Positions 1 to 8,132 of a DNA stretch of 64,000 bases are shown here, one piece after another. The stretch's first letter is position 1. Each line of letters begins with the position of its first letter. Position numbers and translations under genes: made by a program. The notes beneath the pieces were generated by a model that ran no database searches, was not told where the DNA came from, and saw only the letters and a program-made list of their open reading frames with translations. Location of the stretch: the NCBI RefSeq assembly GCF_001956045.1, contig NZ_MRTH01000002.1:405533-469532 (forward strand), read 5' to 3'. Origin of the DNA: Paenibacillus sp. FSL H7-0331 (GTDB lineage Bacteria > Bacillota > Bacilli > Paenibacillales > NBRC-103111).

Positions 1-2506
1 TAAATCGTTCAAAGGGCAGCTCACAGGCTTCATACTTATCTAACAGATCAAGCATCGTGATCCGTTTGTTCAGTACCAGCTCCCGGTACGCCTCTTCAGT
101 AAGTAGAGCTTCAAGCTCCTTCTTATGCGGCGGACAGACGGTGTATGCTGCCAGCTCGCGCAGCTGGGCACGTGTCGCTGCTTCCTGCAGCTCCACATTA
201 TGTGACAGCAGGTCGTGCAGACTGACGGGACGGTCAAGAGGCAGATGCGCAGCGCTGCGTCCGGTCGCTTTGAGGATCAGATGGTCATTGCTGTTCAACT
301 GATATCGGCGAAGTGCCCGCTCAACCAGCTCTGGACGGTTGCACGGCAGCACCCCCAGATGGTCGCCCTCCTGATAAGTGACGCCATCTGGCAGCGCAAT
401 CTCCAGATGGCGTGTGCTGCGTCCGCTGCCTGCACCCTGAAGCTCGCGGTTATCCAATACCTTGGTATGCACCGCTTCATAGGATTCGGCTAGCGGTGTC
501 CCGACGAAGCCGCTGACGAACTGGACGGTCAGTGTGCTGCGCTCACTGTCAGCCTTGATGTTCAGCTTCAGCCCGAGCTTATCCATCACATCAGGCCACA
601 GCTGGGCCCGCCAATCGTCGAGCTGCTTCTCGAAATCTCCGTTAGCGTCACCTTCGCCGCGTTCAGCAAGACGGGTAGCGCCTTTGGCAGCAAGCTGCTC
701 GTCGATCAGACGCGGGATATGCTGGTAGGTGCTTGCCCAGTTGCGGTCGCCACAGCCGAACACAGCATAGTTCACACCGCTCAGCTCGCCAGCCTCAACA
801 CCTTCAAGCCAGTGGACAAATTCGCGGGCACTGCTTGGCGGCTTTCCGTTATAGGAGGCCGTTACGATAAATACAGCGCCTTCCTTGGGAAGCTTGCCGA
901 CCCTGTCGTTCAGTGTGGCAACATCGCAGCGAAAGCCCTGCAGCTTGGCTGCATCCGCGAGTTCTCTGGCTATGCCTTCGGCTGTGCCCAAATTCGAGCC
1001 GTACAGGATGAGCAGGGGTGTGTTATGAGTAGGAACACCTGCAGCAGCCTCACTTTGCTGAGTTTCCCTGGACTGTGTCGCTGTATTCGGTGCAGTAGTA
1101 GGAGAAGTGAGCACCACGGTACCTGTAGCCACATTCGCTCTCGGACGAACGCGGATCGTTAGTCCATCGGGTTTCAGGGTCAGTGTTTCCTTCACATCCA
1201 GCTGGTAATTGGTGTGATCAATCAGCTCGAAATGCTGCAGCACCATCCCGAGCACAAGTGTCGCCTCCTGCAGCGCAAACTGTTGTCCGATGCAGGCACG
1301 TTGACCGTTGCCGAATGGCTTGTAGGCATCATGCGGTATTTTACTCGGGTCCTCGAAGCGCTCGGGCCGGAATGCCTCCACGTCTTCACCCCAGGCTTGC
1401 TTATCGCGATGAAGCTGCGGAATGAGCACAGTCACGGCCTCGCCCTTCGCCAACGGGTAGGTGTCGGCCAGCAGTGTATCTTCTTTGGCATAAAGCGAGA
1501 AGGCAGGTGCCGTCGGCCATAGTCGCAGCGCTTCGCTCAGCACCATGCGGACGTATTTCAGTTCACGAACCTGCCCGTACGTAGGCACGGGTCCTGTTAA
1601 CACACGGTCTACTTCTTCGTAAGCTTTTTGAAGCTTATCCGGATTTTTAAGCAAATAATAGATAGCGAACGATAACAGTCCACTTGTCGTCTCATGTCCG
1701 GCAATGAGGAAAGTTATAATCTGGAAGCGGATGTTTTCGTCATCCAAGCCTTCGCCAGTTTCCGGGTCGACTCCTTCGAGCATATGTGCCAGCAGATCAT
1801 CCACACCTTGGCTTCCTTGTTCTCTACGTTCAGCGATCAGCTTGTCTACCAGCGTATACATCGACTGTATGTCATGCTTGAACTGCCGTTTCGTCAGCAC
1901 CATCAGCTTATCCTGCAACCCGAGCCGCTGGAGCTGGTTCATGGCTTCGTGCAGCGCGCGGACCATGCTCGTTATAAACGGGTGCGGTTCTTCCCGATAA
2001 AAGCTGTTAAACCGATAGTTGAAGCCGCATAGACCAATCGTATCCAGTGTCAGCCGCGTCATATCCTCGGGGACTTCTACACTTTCGTCTGGATTCAGGC
2101 GTGCCCACTTCTGGACCATCTGCATCGCAATATCAACCATCATATGATGGTATCCCTGCATCGCCCGCTGCGAAAAGCTTGGCAGCAGCATATGGTGCGC
2201 CTTTTGCCAGTTGGTCTCATCTGTACGCGCAGTAAATAATCCATCGCCAGTAAAGGCCCTGACGTTCATCAGCGCGGTGTGTACATTTTTATCAAAACGT
2301 GATTCGTCACAAGCATCAGCGACAAGGGTTTCACTCGAAATCATGATAATCGGCCGACCCGGCATATCCATTTTGAAAATAGGCCCGAACTCCTCAGCCA
2401 GCTTAATCATGGATTGTACGGGTTTTTCCTTGTCAACTAAAGGCAGATTGCCAAGTGGACCGTACGTTTTGGGTTGGGGAATAAGTGGATTGGCTACTTT
2501 ATTCAT
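1..2506 (-). CDS. cypD: Bifunctional cytochrome P450/NADPH-P450 reductase, CYP102 (P450-BM3) type, C-terminus beyond window
   Basis: A self-sufficient fatty-acid hydroxylase: an N-terminal P450 heme domain fused to a diflavin reductase that feeds it electrons from NADPH. The minus-strand frame stays open from ATG 2506 to the window edge (835 codons of about 1050 expected). The I-helix motif AGHETTSG lies near residue 267, and the heme ligand Cys405 sits in [15 protein letters not shown] Pro-rich linker follows, then the FMN domain begins at [17 protein letters not shown] and the FAD-domain motif [11 protein letters not shown] is reached. The NADPH end is outside the window. AGGAGGT precedes the start. 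The long identity I remember with B. megaterium BM3 (for example [20 protein letters not shown]) supports family CYP102A. It is divergent from a TetR gene, as CYP102 genes often are; cypD/cypB are the B. subtilis names. Confidence 0.95.
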   Translation of the reverse strand, partial: MNKVANPLIPQPKTYGPLGNLPLVDKEKPVQSMIKLAEEFGPIFKMDMPGRPIIMISSETLVADACDESRFDKNVHTALMNVRAFTGDGLFTARTDETNWQKAHHMLLPSFSQRAMQGYHHMMVDIAMQMVQKWARLNPDESVEVPEDMTRLTLDTIGLCGFNYRFNSFYREEPHPFITSMVRALHEAMNQLQRLGLQDKLMVLTKRQFKHDIQSMYTLVDKLIAERREQGSQGVDDLLAHMLEGVDPETGEGLDDENIRFQIITFLIAGHETTSGLLSFAIYYLLKNPDKLQKAYEEVDRVLTGPVPTYGQVRELKYVRMVLSEALRLWPTAPAFSLYAKEDTLLADTYPLAKGEAVTVLIPQLHRDKQAWGEDVEAFRPERFEDPSKIPHDAYKPFGNGQRACIGQQFALQEATLVLGMVLQHFELIDHTNYQLDVKETLTLKPDGLTIRVRPRANVATGTVVLTSPTTAPNTATQSRETQQSEAAAGVPTHNTPLLILYGSNLGTAEGIARELADAAKLQGFRCDVATLNDRVGKLPKEGAVFIVTASYNGKPPSSAREFVHWLEGVEAGELSGVNYAVFGCGDRNWASTYQHIPRLIDEQLAAKGATRLAERGEGDANGDFEKQLDDWRAQLWPDVMDKLGLKLNIKADSERSTLTVQFVSGFVGTPLAESYEAVHTKVLDNRELQGAGSGRSTRHLEIALPDGVTYQEGDHLGVLPCNRPELVERALRRYQLNSNDHLILKATGRSAAHLPLDRPVSLHDLLSHNVELQEAATRAQLRELAAYTVCPPHKKELEALLTEEAYRELVLNKRITMLDLLDKYEACELPFERF

Positions 2507-2590
2507 GTTTACGACCTCCTAGGCTTCTTTTCCGGCAGCTATCACCAGATTACTATTTGATCAATACGCAGGAATTATTACACAAACGGT

Positions 2591-2608
2591 TTGTTAATTA
2601 ATCAACAA
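2591..2608. promoter_or_regulatory. Near-palindrome in P450/TetR intergenic region
   Basis: TTGTTAATTAATCAACAA is an 18-bp inverted repeat with one mismatched pair, about 85 bp upstream of the P450 start. Size and place fit a TetR-type operator, but this is inference. Confidence 0.4.
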
Positions 2609-2670
2609 CGTGATTATAATTAAATTATAGATACATCCCGTAGGGATACAATATGGAGTTATGATCGATT

Positions 2671-2686
2671 TGATGTTTATACATCA
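2671..2686. promoter_or_regulatory. Perfect palindrome, candidate TetR operator
   Basis: TGATGT-TTAT-ACATCA is a perfect 6-bp inverted repeat with a 4-bp spacer, 55 bp upstream of the TetR gene and in the shared divergent region. A second short repeat, ATCCC-gta-GGGAT, lies at 2635-2647. Any of these could bind the adjacent regulator. Confidence 0.45.
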
Positions 2687-2741
2687 CTTTGTTCATTAAT
2701 GCCTATAACTTCACAAAATTGTTGCAGTAAGGGGGCCGCTA

Positions 2742-3353
2742 ATGCCTAAGAGAACTGATCTTCGTGTTGTCAAAACCAGAGAGCTGATCCGCCGCGCATT
2801 CCTTGAGCTCATAGTGGAAAAAGGCTATGAAGCCATAACCATTCAGGATATCGCCGAGCGTTCTATGACGAACCGTAATACCTTTTACCTTCACTATACA
2901 GATAAAAAGGATCTTCTCGAAATCGTCACGGACGAAGTGCTGGATGAGCTTACGATCAAGCTTACCGCCGTTATTGCCAATGAAACCGATCAGTTGTCCA
3001 AGTCACAGGCTATAATCCGTACCGTGTTTGAGCATGTGCTGGAGCATTCTGTATTTTCCAAGGCCATGCTCGGTAAGCATGAAGTACCGCGCTTTCATGA
3101 TAAAATGAAACAGATCATTCATCATATTTTTCACCAAGTGTTAAACCGGATTTCAGCACAGACACCGGATTCTAATAGAATCCCCAATGATTTTCTGGAA
3201 AATTGCCTGTCGTCTCTGTATATTGGTACGATTGTATGGTGGGTGGAGCATGATTTTCATTATTCGGCTGAACAGATGACTGAGATCATGTCTGAAGTGA
3301 TTACAAAAGGCCCGATTCAAGCTGCCGGATTCCTTGGAAGTGAGCAGGTTTAA
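2742..3353 (+). CDS. TetR/AcrR family transcriptional regulator
   Basis: A 203-residue one-component repressor. The N-terminal helix-turn-helix spans residues 7-55 (TRELIRRAFLELIVEKGYEAITIQDIAERS, then the TetR signature NRNTFYLHYTDKKDLL). The all-helical C-terminal part would bind the ligand and dimerise, and resembles the TetR_C_33 type. The start has AAGGGGG 8-13 bases upstream. It is divergent from the CYP102 gene. In B. subtilis and B. megaterium such neighbours (FatR/BscR, Bm3R1) repress the P450 and are released by fatty acids, so the same job is likely here by analogy. The sequence is not close enough to assign the ligand. Confidence 0.9.
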   Translation: MPKRTDLRVVKTRELIRRAFLELIVEKGYEAITIQDIAERSMTNRNTFYLHYTDKKDLLEIVTDEVLDELTIKLTAVIANETDQLSKSQAIIRTVFEHVLEHSVFSKAMLGKHEVPRFHDKMKQIIHHIFHQVLNRISAQTPDSNRIPNDFLENCLSSLYIGTIVWWVEHDFHYSAEQMTEIMSEVITKGPIQAAGFLGSEQV

Positions 3354-3383
3354 GAAAAATGGTTTCAGATGCATTGAGGATTG

Positions 3384-3409
3384 TATAGGGTGTGGGAGTA
3401 TAGTATAAT
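3384..3409 (+). promoter_or_regulatory. csoR promoter with CsoR-like box
   Basis: TATAGGGTGTGGGAGTATA (3384-3402) sits between a weak -35 (TTGTAT 3381-3386) and a -10 (TATAAT 3404-3409, 17-bp spacer). The same 19-bp box, with two changes, lies in the copZ promoter at 3882-3900. G-rich sites inside the spacer are known for CsoR. Confidence 0.65.
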
Positions 3410-3438
3410 TTAACGAAAGGATAAGGGAGGCGAGTCAA

Positions 3439-3789
3439 ATGAGCGTGGAAATCGATCTGCTGGATACATCCATGGATCAGGAGCAGGAATGCTGCTCGCA
3501 TGAAGAAACAGGACGGAAAAGCCATCATTCCGATAAAGTGAAAAGCAGCCTGACCAACCGGTTGAATCGAATTGAGGGCCAGATCCGCGGAATTAAAGGC
3601 TTGATAGAAAAGGATACGTATTGTGACGATGTTCTGAATCAAATCGCCTCCGTTCAGTCAGCCTTGAATGGAGTAGGCAAGCTATTATTGGAGCATCATA
3701 TGAAAAGCTGTGTCGTCGAACGCATCAAGGAAGGCGATACGGAAGTTATAAACGAGCTCATGACTACGGTGAATAAGTTGATGAAATAA
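3439..3789 (+). CDS. csoR: Copper-sensing transcriptional repressor CsoR
   Basis: A CsoR/DUF156 family all-helical repressor (116 residues) that leaves DNA on binding Cu(I). The core motif RLNRIEGQIRGIKGLI is at 41-56. The copper ligands Cys62, His87 and Cys91 have the CsoR spacing (25 and 29 residues after the first Cys). The N-terminal extension is rich in Cys and His (ECCSHEE, KSHH), which is longer than usual and may bind extra metal. GGGAGG precedes the ATG by 9 bases. It precedes copZ and copA and carries its own CsoR-like box, so autoregulation together with control of the copper export operon is likely. Confidence 0.92.
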   Translation: MSVEIDLLDTSMDQEQECCSHEETGRKSHHSDKVKSSLTNRLNRIEGQIRGIKGLIEKDTYCDDVLNQIASVQSALNGVGKLLLEHHMKSCVVERIKEGDTEVINELMTTVNKLMK

Positions 3790-3805
3790 ACATGCATATA
3801 CAATC

Positions 3806-3830
3806 AAGCAGCAGAGCATGCTGCTTTTTC
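3806..3830 (+). terminator. Intrinsic terminator after csoR
   Basis: AAGCAGCA / TGCTGCTT perfect 8-bp stem with a 5-base loop, followed by a T run. It separates csoR from copZ-copA. Confidence 0.8.
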
Positions 3831-3844
3831 TATTGATAATAATA

Positions 3845-3902
3845 TAGGATACAGGGGTATGGTAAAATGTTGTTGACTAAATATAGGGTGAGGGGGTATA
3901 CT
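3845..3902 (+). promoter_or_regulatory. copZ-copA promoter with two CsoR-like sites
   Basis: -35 TTGACT (3873-3878), 18-bp spacer, -10 TATACT (3897-3902). TATAGGGTGAGGGGGTATA (3882-3900) fills the spacer and overlaps the -10. A second G-rich site, ATACAGGGGTATGGTA (3849-3864), lies just upstream and resembles the published B. subtilis copZA operator as I remember it. Confidence 0.7.
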
Positions 3903-3957
3903 GTGGTTAAGACGATCGTTGACAAAGATTACTAAGGTTCAAGGGCAGATCAGGTAA
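3901..3957 (+). pseudogene. Possible relic of a csoR start region
   Basis: One frame reads LTKITKVQGQIR then stop, which resembles the N-terminal CsoR signature RxxRIEGQIRG. There is no family start and only about 18 codons. It may be a decayed second csoR copy in front of copZ, or chance. Confidence 0.25.
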
Positions 3958-4003
3958 AAATTTATAATCATACAAAATGGATAAGATGAAGGGATGAGGA
4001 ATT

Positions 4004-4201
4004 ATGAACAACACTACATTGCAAGTAAAAGGAATGAGCTGCCAACACTGTGTAAATTCCGTTGAAGGGGCTTTGAAGGAAATTGGTGCCTCGGGAAAAG
4101 TTGATCTGAAGAACAACACGGTTGATGTGACTTATGATAACCAACTCACTATTGAACGTATAAAAGAAGCTATCGAGGAGCAAGGCTACGACGTCCTGTA
4201 A
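4004..4201 (+). CDS. copZ: Copper chaperone CopZ
   Basis: A 65-residue cytosolic heavy-metal-associated (HMA) domain protein with a ferredoxin-like beta-alpha-beta fold. The metal site GMSCQHC (residues 10-16) gives the Cu(I)-binding CxxC pair. It carries Cu(I) to the N-terminal HMA domains of the CopA ATPase encoded 31 bp downstream. The length is typical. The ribosome site is GGGATGAGG before ATG. It shares the promoter at 3873-3902 with copA, so induction by copper through CsoR release is expected. Confidence 0.93.
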   Translation: MNNTTLQVKGMSCQHCVNSVEGALKEIGASGKVDLKNNTVDVTYDNQLTIERIKEAIEEQGYDVL

Positions 4202-4232
4202 TCCATCGTTAGAGGCAAGGGAGTGAACGATT

Positions 4233-6668
4233 ATGGTATCTGGTGTGACTGAGACCGATAAACAAGCGACTTTACCCATCACGGGCATGACCTGTGCAGC
4301 ATGTGCGAATCGCATTGAGAAGGGTTTAAATAAACTCGAAGGTGTAACCTCTGCCAATGTCAACTTCGCGCTGGAAAAAGCAAGTGTAACATATGATCCG
4401 GCACGAATTGGTGTCAGTAACATGGAAGAAACGATCAAGAAGCTAGGCTATGACACACTCAAAGAGGTTGCTCATTTTAAGCTGGAAGGCATGACCTGTG
4501 CGGCTTGCGCGAACCGAATTGAAAAAGGACTTGGTAAGCTGCCAGGCGTGACGGATGCATCTGTCAATTTTGCTATGGAAACTGCACGTGTACAGTACTC
4601 ACCAGGTGAAATCAGCATCACCGAGATGCAAAATAAGGTCAAGCAGCTGGGTTACAAAGCGATTACGGAGCAGGAAAATGTAAATATGGGCGATCACCGC
4701 AAGAAAGAAGTCCGACATCAACAACGGAAGCTGCTCATTTCGGCGCTGCTCTCATTACCCCTTTTATGGAGCATGGTGGCCCATTTTTCGTTCACATCCT
4801 GGATCTACATGCCCGAAATTCTTATGAATCCCTGGTTTCAGCTTATCTTGGCCACACCTGTTCAATTTTATGTCGGCAAACAGTTTTATGTGGGTGCGTA
4901 TAAAGCATTGCGCAATGGCAGTGCCAATATGGACGTCTTGGTCTCACTCGGTACTTCGGCTGCTTATTTCTATAGCCTATATCTTACGATCAACTGGTTC
5001 ATCGGAGGCGGAAATGTACATCACGGCCCCTCCTTGTATTATGAAACGAGCTCTATATTGATTACGCTGGTCATTATGGGTAAATTGTTCGAATCCCTCG
5101 CCAAAGGCCGGACCTCGGAAGCGATCAAGTCTTTGATGGGACTGCAAGCGAAGACCGCGTTGGTCGTGAGGGACGGTCAAGAAATTACGATACCGGTGGA
5201 TGAAGTCATTGCAGGTGATATAGTGCATGTCCGTCCCGGTGATAAAGTGCCCGTTGATGGCGTGGTGCTGGAAGGTCTCTCATCGGTGGATGAATCCATG
5301 CTGACGGGTGAAAGCCTTCCTGTTGAAAAGAAAATCGGTGACGCTGTGATTGGAGCCACCATCAACAAAAACGGCATGATGCGGATTAAAGCTACGAAAG
5401 TCGGCAAAGACACAGCACTCGCACAGATTATTAAAGTCGTAGAAGAAGCACAAGGCTCCAAAGCGCCGATTCAAAGGGTTGCCGATGTGATTTCCGGGAT
5501 ATTTGTCCCGGTTGTCGTTGGTATTGCGATTGTCGCCTTCCTGGTCTGGTACTTCTTCGTGACGCCTGGCGATTTTGCCGGTGCCTTGGAAAAAGCGATT
5601 GCAATTCTCGTCATCGCATGTCCTTGTGCACTAGGTTTGGCTACTCCAACCTCGATTATGGCAGGGTCCGGGCGCGCGGCAGAGCTTGGGATCTTGTTCA
5701 AAGGGGGCGAGCATCTGGAGCAAACCCATAAGATTAATGCGATTATTCTTGATAAAACGGGTACCGTCACCAAAGGGAAGCCTGAGCTTACGGATGTTAT
5801 TACTGATGGTGACGAATTGGAATTTCTCAGACTCGTAGGCGCAGCGGAGGTCAATTCCGAGCATCCGCTTGCTGAGGCGATTGTGGCAGGTATCCGGGAA
5901 CGCAATATTGAGCTGCAGGGGACGGAATCCTTTGAAGCGATTCCTGGCTTTGGGATCAAAGCTGTGGCAGAAGGCAGAGAGCTGTTAATTGGCACTCGCC
6001 GCTTGATGGAACAATACGTGGTGGATGCCAAGCATGCTTACGATACGATGGCTAGCTTGGAAGAAGCCGGTAAAACAACGATGCTTGTCGCCATTGATCG
6101 CCAATATGCAGGTATGGTTGCAGTAGCGGATACGATCAAAGAAACCTCGAAAGCCGCGGTCAGCCGCCTGAAGGAAATGGGTATTGAGGTCATCATGATT
6201 ACAGGGGACAACGAGCGGACTGCGAAGGCAATCGCTGCTCAAGTCGGGATCGATCATGTGCTCGCAGAAGTGCTTCCGGAAGGAAAAGCGCAAGAAGTGA
6301 AAAAGCTGCAAGAGCAGGGCAGGATCGTCGCCATGGTTGGAGATGGAATTAATGATGCGCCGGCGCTCGCAACAGCGAACATCGGTATGGCTATCGGCAC
6401 AGGTACCGATGTAGCTATGGAGGCGGCGGATGTGACGCTCATGCGCGGCGATTTATCGAGCATTCCTGATGCAATCTATATGAGTCGCAAAACGATGAGC
6501 AACATCAAACAAAATTTATTTTGGGCGCTTGGCTACAACACACTCGGAATACCAATTGCAGCGCTTGGTTTATTGGCACCATGGGTGGCAGGCGCGGCGA
6601 TGGCTTTAAGTTCGGTTTCAGTTGTTCTCAATGCACTTAGGCTGCAGCGTGTAAAAGTGCGTCACTAG
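4233..6668 (+). CDS. copA: Cu(I)-exporting P1B-type ATPase CopA
   Basis: An 811-residue membrane ATPase that pumps Cu(I) out of the cytosol. It has two N-terminal HMA domains, each with GMTCAAC (residues 18-24 and 86-92), then eight predicted membrane segments. Also present are the actuator motif TGES, the transmembrane metal site CPC at 463-465, phosphorylation Asp507 in DKTGT, the SEHPLAEAI motif of the nucleotide domain, and the hinge [11 protein letters not shown] from 703. CPC plus two HMA domains is the copper (PIB-1) subgroup. GGGAG lies before the ATG. All catalytic motifs are intact. It is cotranscribed with copZ and the following lipoprotein gene. Confidence 0.96.
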   Translation: MVSGVTETDKQATLPITGMTCAACANRIEKGLNKLEGVTSANVNFALEKASVTYDPARIGVSNMEETIKKLGYDTLKEVAHFKLEGMTCAACANRIEKGLGKLPGVTDASVNFAMETARVQYSPGEISITEMQNKVKQLGYKAITEQENVNMGDHRKKEVRHQQRKLLISALLSLPLLWSMVAHFSFTSWIYMPEILMNPWFQLILATPVQFYVGKQFYVGAYKALRNGSANMDVLVSLGTSAAYFYSLYLTINWFIGGGNVHHGPSLYYETSSILITLVIMGKLFESLAKGRTSEAIKSLMGLQAKTALVVRDGQEITIPVDEVIAGDIVHVRPGDKVPVDGVVLEGLSSVDESMLTGESLPVEKKIGDAVIGATINKNGMMRIKATKVGKDTALAQIIKVVEEAQGSKAPIQRVADVISGIFVPVVVGIAIVAFLVWYFFVTPGDFAGALEKAIAILVIACPCALGLATPTSIMAGSGRAAELGILFKGGEHLEQTHKINAIILDKTGTVTKGKPELTDVITDGDELEFLRLVGAAEVNSEHPLAEAIVAGIRERNIELQGTESFEAIPGFGIKAVAEGRELLIGTRRLMEQYVVDAKHAYDTMASLEEAGKTTMLVAIDRQYAGMVAVADTIKETSKAAVSRLKEMGIEVIMITGDNERTAKAIAAQVGIDHVLAEVLPEGKAQEVKKLQEQGRIVAMVGDGINDAPALATANIGMAIGTGTDVAMEAADVTLMRGDLSSIPDAIYMSRKTMSNIKQNLFWALGYNTLGIPIAALGLLAPWVAGAAMALSSVSVVLNALRLQRVKVRH

Positions 6669-6699
6669 TCTTTTTTGGAAAGAATGGAGCGTTAAGCGA

Positions 6700-7566
6700 A
6701 TGAACAAAAAAATGATCCTTTTTTTAAGTGTACTTGCCCTCGGTTTGTTGTCTGCCTGCGGTAACGCCAACAATAATACACACTTGTCGGGTCATGAGGC
6801 TGACAATAAACAAGGGGATGCACAGCAGCACGCAAGCAGTCAAGGCGGGCATAACATGAGCCAATCCATGGTATCTGACAACGTTAAAGCGTTGTTTACG
6901 TTTGCTCCAACCACTGTGAAAGCAAATGAGCAAACCGAGCTGACCATACAAATTAATGGGAAAGACGGGAAGCCTGTAAACGAGTTTAATCTGAATCATG
7001 AGAAATTACTTCATCTTATTGTCGTCAATCATGATTTGTCGTTCTTTAATCACATTCATCCTGAGTACAAAGGAAGCGGCAAGTTTACGATCAGCACTTC
7101 TTTTCCAGCAGGCGGCGACTACAAATTATTCGCTGACTTTATACCAACCAATGGATCCAGTACAACGCTAAGCGAACGGATTCAGGTAGAAGGTAAGAGT
7201 GGGGATCATGCAGCTATCGCAGCCGACGCCAAGCTTGTCAAAGAGACGGACGGTAAAGAAATAGAACTCGCATTAAGCAGCACCAAACCCAAGGAAGAAG
7301 TAACCCTTACGTTCAATATTCGGGATGCCCTGACGAAGAAGGGTGTTAATAATCTGCAGCCTTATTTGGGGGCTGTAGGCCACGTTGTTATCTTATCGGC
7401 TGATGCGGAGCAATATATTCATGTTCACCCGATTGACGAAAAGTCAACTGGCCCCCAAGCCCAGTTCGCAACCTCTTTTCCGAATAGCGGCATTTATAAG
7501 CTATGGGCACAGTTTCAACATAACAATAAGGTTATTACTGTACCCTTTGTCGTTGATATCAAGTAA
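6700..7566 (+). CDS. His-rich lipoprotein of the copper operon (YtkA-like repeats)
   Basis: A 288-residue secreted lipoprotein: hydrophobic signal peptide with lipobox LLSAC, acylated Cys20. A flexible segment rich in His, Gln and Gly (residues 25-55) follows. Two similar beta-sandwich repeats come next, each ending in a His cluster and a hydrophobic strand (HIHPEYKGSG ... AGGDYKLFADF, and HVHPIDEK ... SGIYKLWAQF). These resemble YtkA/FixH-like domains. It lies 31 bp after copA. Clustered His and Met on the outer face suggest binding of exported copper, but that role is inference. A terminator follows at 7608-7647. Confidence 0.75.
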   Translation: MNKKMILFLSVLALGLLSACGNANNNTHLSGHEADNKQGDAQQHASSQGGHNMSQSMVSDNVKALFTFAPTTVKANEQTELTIQINGKDGKPVNEFNLNHEKLLHLIVVNHDLSFFNHIHPEYKGSGKFTISTSFPAGGDYKLFADFIPTNGSSTTLSERIQVEGKSGDHAAIAADAKLVKETDGKEIELALSSTKPKEEVTLTFNIRDALTKKGVNNLQPYLGAVGHVVILSADAEQYIHVHPIDEKSTGPQAQFATSFPNSGIYKLWAQFQHNNKVITVPFVVDIK

Positions 7567-7607
7567 CACCATCATGTTGGCTCATAATCGAATATATGAT
7601 GTACCCC

Positions 7608-7647
7608 AAATCCCTGTAACATCTTATGATGTATGGGGATTTTATTT
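7608..7647 (+). terminator. Terminator of the copper operon
   Basis: AAATCCC ... GGGGATTT with an inner ACATC/GATGT stem and TTTATTT tail, 42 bp after the lipoprotein gene. Confidence 0.6.
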
Positions 7648-7724
7648 GATTTGCCAGTGCTCTCTGAAATTTCTTTCACAGATTCAAGTGATCCATATCA
7701 CAGATAAATAATCCCATAAGCGGT

Positions 7725-7781
7725 ATGGTTAGGTAGACCTACTCCAAATTACACTCGACATACAACCTCAGTCCTAACCAT
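7725..7781 (+). repeat. Inverted repeat in the leader of the STAS gene
   Basis: ATGGTTAGG (7725-7733) and CCTAACCAT (7773-7781) are perfect 9-bp arms separated by 39 bp, upstream of the STAS gene. It could be a paired protein-binding site or a leader hairpin; function unknown. Confidence 0.4.
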
Positions 7782-7810
7782 TACGTTTGAATTTATTGGG
7801 AGGCTTGCTT

Positions 7811-8098
7811 ATGTGCTTTGAAATACAGGAAAGTGACCATCAAATAATCCTCATTCTAACCGGATTTATCAGCGTTAATGAAGCAACCTCCATCAGGCAA
7901 AAATTGTTTCCACTCCTGCAACAACGATTTCACAGTATCACTTTCCAGCTTGGGAACGTTACGGAAATGGACAGCTCCGGGCTTGGTCTCATGCTGGCCG
8001 TACAGAAAATCGCCGCAGATTATAATGCCAGTATTACGTATACAAACGTGTCTGAACCATTAAAAGCTCGTCTTCACATGGCTGGTATATCGTTGTAA
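7811..8098 (+). CDS. STAS-domain protein, anti-sigma-factor antagonist family
   Basis: About 95 residues, almost entirely one STAS domain of the SpoIIAA/RsbV type. The phosphorylatable-serine motif is present as TEMDSSGLGLML. Such proteins bind or are phosphorylated by serine kinases and switch partner proteins. A longer in-frame TTG start at 7787 exists, but GGGAGG (7798-7803) is correctly spaced only for the ATG at 7811, and the domain begins there (MCFEIQESDHQIILILTG). It lies 34 bp before the GGDEF-EAL gene, probably cotranscribed, which suggests an input to cyclic-di-GMP signalling rather than sigma control. Confidence 0.8.
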   Translation: MCFEIQESDHQIILILTGFISVNEATSIRQKLFPLLQQRFHSITFQLGNVTEMDSSGLGLMLAVQKIAADYNASITYTNVSEPLKARLHMAGISL

Positions 8099-8132
8099 CG
8101 CATGGGCGCTGCTGCAGAGAGGGGTCTACTTA

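Noticed and set aside
57..2522. Many plus-strand frames of 60-147 codons
   Set aside because: Shadows of the GC-rich minus-strand P450-reductase gene; none has family motifs.
7567..7810. Cyclic-di-GMP riboswitch before the STAS/GGDEF genes
   Set aside because: No GEMM-type paired helices with the conserved tetraloop and receptor were seen; only a simple inverted repeat.
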